A stretch of DNA of 64,000 nucleotides from Achromobacter seleniivolatilans (lineage in GTDB: Bacteria > Pseudomonadota > Gammaproteobacteria > Burkholderiales > Burkholderiaceae_B). The notes under the pieces are model-generated. The model saw nothing but the letters and a program-made list of their open reading frames with translations, was not told the origin of the DNA and made no database searches. Each line of letters starts with the position of its first letter. Positions within the stretch are counted from its first letter, which is position 1. Shown here in pieces: positions 60,570-64,000 of the stretch. The position numbers and the translations under genes were made by a program. The stretch is from the NCBI RefSeq assembly GCF_030864005.1, contig NZ_CP132976.1, positions 4,340,001 through 4,404,000 on the forward strand, written 5' to 3'.

Positions 60570-61424
60570 TCAGGCGCCGGGCGGAATCGGCACAAACGGG
60601 TAGTGCCGCACGTCTCCGCGCCCCGCGATAATCGCCGTGGCCTCGGGCACCTCTTCCCAGACGCCGGGCATTTCGGTCAAGGGTTCGGACAGCAGCAGGA
60701 AGGCGTCCTCGTCCAACGCGGCAATCTGCGGATCTTCGGGATAGAGTTCGCGCAGATGGCGCACGCAGGTGTTGTGAAACAAGGTACGCGAATCGGTTTC
60801 GCTGGAGTAACGCACCGCGATCAGACGTTCTCCGTCCAGCGCGCAGACCGTCATATTGATGGGGTGGGTCACGCCATGCCGGCGCCCCGTCTCTTCCACT
60901 GCGCCAACCATGCGGGCCAATGCGGGAATGGGATCTTCTTCCAGCCCGAAGGTCAGCGCCAGCAGAAACATCACCTCGGAATCCGTCGAGCCTTCAAGCG
61001 ATCCGAAATACGCCGGCGCGATCATCAGCATCAGGTCACGGCGTAGCAATGGATAGTCGCGAATGACGCCGTTATGCACGAACAGCCATTGCCCATGACG
61101 GAACGGATGGCAGTTGGTTTCCTGAGCGGGCGTATCGGTGGCGGCTCGGATATGCGCGACGAACAAAGGCGCGTGGATGGCGCGCGCGGCTTCGCGCAGA
61201 TTGCGGTCGTTCCACGCGGGATGCACGCTACGGTATCGGAATGGCGCCTCAAGGGGCCGGCCTGCCGCGGGCCGGCCGTACCAGCCCAGGCCGAATCCGT
61301 CCCCATTCGTGGTGGTGGCGCCCAGGCGCGCATGCAGGCTCTGGTCAATCAGGGAGTGCTTGGCCTTAAACAGCACACTCTCCATCTGCAAGGGACTACC
61401 GGTATAAGCCAGCCAGCGGCACAT
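60570..61424 (-). CDS. class II glutamine amidotransferase (YafJ family)
   Basis: This 284-residue protein begins MCRWLAYTG, so after Met removal Cys2 is the N-terminal nucleophile of class II glutamine amidotransferases. NGDGFGLGWYG, VAHIRAATDTPAQETNCHPF and FVHNGVIRD are the usual glutaminase motifs. There is no synthetase domain, so the ammonia acceptor is unknown. The ATG at 61424 has GAAGGAG upstream, which settles the start and keeps Cys2 in place; a longer frame to 61481 would hide it. Confidence 0.9.
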   Translation of the reverse strand: MCRWLAYTGSPLQMESVLFKAKHSLIDQSLHARLGATTTNGDGFGLGWYGRPAAGRPLEAPFRYRSVHPAWNDRNLREAARAIHAPLFVAHIRAATDTPAQETNCHPFRHGQWLFVHNGVIRDYPLLRRDLMLMIAPAYFGSLEGSTDSEVMFLLALTFGLEEDPIPALARMVGAVEETGRRHGVTHPINMTVCALDGERLIAVRYSSETDSRTLFHNTCVRHLRELYPEDPQIAALDEDAFLLLSEPLTEMPGVWEEVPEATAIIAGRGDVRHYPFVPIPPGA

Positions 61425-61482
61425 GATGCGCTCCTTCGTTCCAGACTTGCCCAGTGTAGGAGCGACGGGACTGGCAATCAAA

Positions 61483-63546
61483 CTACTTCTTCAGCAGCGC
61501 CTTCAGCATGGCCATGCGTTCTTTGGGATTCATGGCGGCAGTGGCTTCGTCTTCTTGCACACGCACATCGCCCAGCCCCATTTCTTCGATGAAGCGAGAC
61601 GGTTCCCGCACCAGATCTTCGCGCGCACGGCGGCGGCGCTTGCACCAGCTTAAATTCAGGCTGCGTTGCGCACGTGTAATGCCCACGTACATCAGGCGGC
61701 GCTCCTCCTGGATACGCGTAGCCAGGTTCTCGGCCGCACGCGCAGGGTCGCCATCTTCGTCGTCTTTACCCAGGTGAGGCAGCAGCCCCTCTTCCACACC
61801 CGCCAGATACACGTGCGGATACTCCAGCCCCTTGGACGCGTGCAGCGTAGACATCTTCACCGCGTCGGGCTCGTCTTCCTCGCCGCGCTCGAGCATGGTG
61901 ACCAGCGCTACGTGCTGCACCAGGTCAAAGAGCGTCATGTTGTCTTCTTCGGCTTTGCGCTTGAGCCAGCCCGTCAGTTCCAGCACGTTCTGCCAACGCG
62001 TCTGCGCGGGACGTTCTTCGAACAGCTCGAACAGATGGCGCTCGTACTGAATGGCTTCGACCAGATCATCCAGAATGACACCAGCGGGTTCGGCTGGCGC
62101 GGCGTCCTTGCCCGATGCGGCGCCACGTCCCGCACGCCACTGCATACGGCGGATGAACTCGGCAAACGTGCGCAAGGGGTCCAGCTGGCGCGGCGCCAAC
62201 TGGCTTTCCAGGCCCGTCTCGGCCACCGCAGCCAGCAAGGATATTTCACGGCTGGCCGCGTATTGCCCCAAAGCCTGCAACGTGGTCTGGCCGATGCCAC
62301 GCTTGGGCGTGGTGGCCGCGCGAATAAACGCAGGGTCATCGTCGTCATTGGCCAAGAGCCGCAGATAGGCCAGCACATCACGCACTTCGGCCTTGTCGAA
62401 AAAGCTCTGCCCGCCCGAGATCGTGTACGGAATCTTCAGGTTGCGCAGCGCTTGTTCCAGAATGCGCGACTGATGGTTGCTGCGGTACAGGATGGCGAAA
62501 TCCTTCCACTGCGCCTGACGCTCAAAGCGCGACGCAGACACTTTCATAGCAATGGATTCCGCCTCTTGCTCTTCGCCGTCCATGGCCGACACCAGTATCG
62601 GTTCGCCCACGCCCAGATCCGACCACAGCTTCTTTTCGAACAGCTTGGGGTTTTTTTCGATTACCTGGTTCGCCGCGGCCAGAATGCGCTGCACGGACCG
62701 GTAATTCTGTTCCAGCTTGATCAGCTTGATGCTGGGGTAGTCCGTTGTCAGCTTGGCCAGGTTTTCGATAGTGGCGCCGCGCCAGGCGTAGATGGCCTGA
62801 TCGTCGTCGCCCACTGCGGTGAACATGGCGCGCGACCCTGTCAGCAGTTGCACCAAACGGTACTGGCACACGTTGGTGTCCTGGTATTCATCCACCAGCA
62901 GGTAGCGCACGCGATTTTGCCAGCGCGTGCGTACTTCTTCGTTGCTGGACAACAGCAACGCGGGAATGCGGATCAGGTCGTCGAAATCCACCGCCTGATA
63001 GGCGGCCAGCGTCGCGGCGTAACTGCGGTAGATGTTGGCGGCCTCTACGTCGCCCGGCGTGATGGCTTCGCGCGCGGCATCATCCGGCTCCATCAGCGCG
63101 TTTTTCCATAACGAGATGATGCCTTGCACGTGACGCAGCCGGCCCTTATCTGTAGTGGCCAGCAGCTCCTGAATGATGCTCATGGCGTCATCCGCGTCCA
63201 GAATGGAGAACGTGGGCTTCAATCCCGCGTTGCGCGCTTCTTCACGCAGCATCTTGACGCCCAGCGAGTGAAACGTGCTGATGATCAAGCCCTTGGACAG
63301 CTTGCGATCCACCAACGTCTTCACGCGTTCGTCCATCTCGCGCGCGGCTTTGTTGGTGAATGTCAGCGCCACCACGTTGCGGCCCATGTAGCCGCATTCG
63401 CGCAGCAAATACGCGATTTTTTGCGTAATCACGCGCGTCTTGCCGCTGCCGGCGCCAGCCAGCACCAAACAGGGGCCGTCCAGGTAGAGCACCGCCTCAC
63501 GTTGGGCGGGGTTCATACCTTGAGCTATAGATTCGCTTGCGGACAT
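61483..63546 (-). CDS. rep: ATP-dependent DNA helicase Rep
   Basis: This 687-residue UvrD/Rep superfamily 1 helicase has Walker A AGAGSGKTRVIT, motif Ia TFTNKAAREM, Walker B DEYQDTN, QAIYAWRGA (motif III), and the C-terminal motifs HASKGLEYPHVYLAGVEEGL and EERRLMYVGITRAQ. Opening NPAQREAVLYLDGPCLVLAG and length suit Rep rather than UvrD. It moves 3' to 5' and helps forks pass protein blocks. The ATG at 63546 is preferred to a frame running 17 residues further. An acidic stretch (KDDEDGD) and a shortened C-terminus are noted. PriA lies immediately upstream on the same strand. Confidence 0.92.
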   Translation of the reverse strand: MSASESIAQGMNPAQREAVLYLDGPCLVLAGAGSGKTRVITQKIAYLLRECGYMGRNVVALTFTNKAAREMDERVKTLVDRKLSKGLIISTFHSLGVKMLREEARNAGLKPTFSILDADDAMSIIQELLATTDKGRLRHVQGIISLWKNALMEPDDAAREAITPGDVEAANIYRSYAATLAAYQAVDFDDLIRIPALLLSSNEEVRTRWQNRVRYLLVDEYQDTNVCQYRLVQLLTGSRAMFTAVGDDDQAIYAWRGATIENLAKLTTDYPSIKLIKLEQNYRSVQRILAAANQVIEKNPKLFEKKLWSDLGVGEPILVSAMDGEEQEAESIAMKVSASRFERQAQWKDFAILYRSNHQSRILEQALRNLKIPYTISGGQSFFDKAEVRDVLAYLRLLANDDDDPAFIRAATTPKRGIGQTTLQALGQYAASREISLLAAVAETGLESQLAPRQLDPLRTFAEFIRRMQWRAGRGAASGKDAAPAEPAGVILDDLVEAIQYERHLFELFEERPAQTRWQNVLELTGWLKRKAEEDNMTLFDLVQHVALVTMLERGEEDEPDAVKMSTLHASKGLEYPHVYLAGVEEGLLPHLGKDDEDGDPARAAENLATRIQEERRLMYVGITRAQRSLNLSWCKRRRRAREDLVREPSRFIEEMGLGDVRVQEDEATAAMNPKERMAMLKALLKK

Positions 63547-63630
63547 GTGAGTTGAGATAGTCAGGCAGCGAGAGAGAGGAAAAAGATCATAGAACAATCG
63601 GATCGCCGGCGCATCGGTAGCAGCCGCGCG

Positions 63631-64000
63631 TCAGATTTCCAGCGGATCGACTTCCAGTTGCCAGCGCACGCGCGCTTCGTTGGCCAGATACGGCAGGTGG
63701 TGCGACCACGATGCCAGGAACGCTTGCAACGCCGGCCGGCTGCTGCTTTCGACCAGCAACTGCGCACGTTCAATATTGGCCACGCGCACCACACGCAGCG
63801 GTACGGGGTCATACATCTCGATCGCGTCCAGGCCCGGAAAGTCCGCTGCCCACTCGCCTTTGGGCAGCACCCGAGCGCGTTCCAGAAACGCCTGCGCCAC
63901 TTTCAACTCACGCGCTTCGGCCGTCAACAGCGCCTGATACACAAAGGGCGGCAGACCTGTGCTTTCGCGTTCGTGCAGCGCATGGCGCGCAAAGCCCGCG
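63631..64000 (-). CDS. priA: primosomal protein N' (PriA), C-terminal part
   Basis: Only the last 122 codons are in the window. The end, HHLPYLANEARVRWQLEVDP then LEI, and the upstream LPPFVYQALLTAEA match the PriA C-terminal domain, where the segment after the helicase motifs contacts SSB and forked DNA. The start, helicase motifs and zinc-binding cysteines lie beyond the right edge. Adjacent to rep, which shares the role of replication restart. Confidence 0.87.
   Translation of the reverse strand, partial: AGFARHALHERESTGLPPFVYQALLTAEARELKVAQAFLERARVLPKGEWAADFPGLDAIEMYDPVPLRVVRVANIERAQLLVESSSRPALQAFLASWSHHLPYLANEARVRWQLEVDPLEI

Noticed and set aside
61666..63111. 481-residue plus-strand frame opposite rep
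   Set aside because: Complement of conserved helicase motifs with no independent support.
63547..63597. 17-residue N-terminal extension of Rep
   Set aside because: The family N-terminus begins near NPAQREAV; the extension is hydrophobic and lacks a ribosome binding site.

Overview
The window is GC-rich proteobacterial chromosome. Gene content points to the Alcaligenaceae (Achromobacter/Bordetella-like, Burkholderiales): two Bug-type periplasmic receptors, the metX-metW pair, an ampG transporter, Liv and Dpp ABC importers, and many LysR/GntR/TetR regulators beside small catabolic operons. No insertion sequence, prophage, plasmid-type or CRISPR element was seen, so this looks like ordinary core and catabolic chromosome. 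The assignment is inferred from gene content, not from a marker gene.

Layout. 1-9.7 kb: end of a DUF411 protein, serA, a LysR regulator, a VOC protein followed by the 5-oxoprolinase genes pxpB-pxpC-pxpA, a GntR regulator, a TRIC-type channel, a tandem universal stress protein behind an FNR-type box, and ampG. 9.8-11.8 kb: metX-metW on the minus strand, behind what reads as a SAM-II riboswitch containing the metX ribosome binding site. 11.8-17.4 kb: a probable sulfolactate degradation cluster: UTRA regulator, suyA, suyB, a Bug receptor, an slcC-like and a comC-like dehydrogenase. 17.4-22.6 kb: AEC permease, small LuxR-type protein, lipoprotein, alpha/beta hydrolase, gshA and a lipocalin. 22.6-25.7 kb: an AstE-like deacylase, a Bug receptor and a LysR regulator.

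25.7-34.2 kb: a minus-strand catabolic block with an alpha/beta hydrolase, a GntR regulator, a complete Liv-type ABC importer, a fumarylacetoacetate-hydrolase-family enzyme and a gentisate 1,2-dioxygenase-like cupin; ring cleavage of an imported hydroxybenzoate is the natural reading. 34.2-36.9 kb: an 85-residue orphan behind a LexA-like box, a secreted protein, tRNA-Arg(CCG) and a membrane-anchored dihaem cytochrome c. 37-44.6 kb: acyl-CoA metabolism (3-hydroxyacyl-CoA dehydrogenase, CaiB-type CoA transferase, acyl-CoA dehydrogenase, TetR regulator, nitronate monooxygenase-like protein, two enoyl-CoA hydratases).

44.7-57.9 kb: NAD(P)H-hydrate dehydratase, a 77-residue orphan with two TAGGG-N4-CCCTA elements at its promoter, a family-5 solute-binding protein, a LysR regulator, then a long peptide-uptake operon (AstE-like deacylase, second solute-binding protein, dppB, dppC, dppD, dppF, alpha/beta hydrolase, M20 peptidase). 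57.9-64 kb: a 573-base gene-free stretch full of inverted repeats, a dapD of the long (Pseudomonas/actinobacterial) type, a membrane protein, a class II glutamine amidotransferase, the Rep helicase and the C-terminal end of priA.

The most interesting items are the sulfolactate cluster, the two AstE-like paralogues tied to two different importers, the LexA-like box before an orphan gene, the duplicated TAGGG element, and the structured region before dapD.
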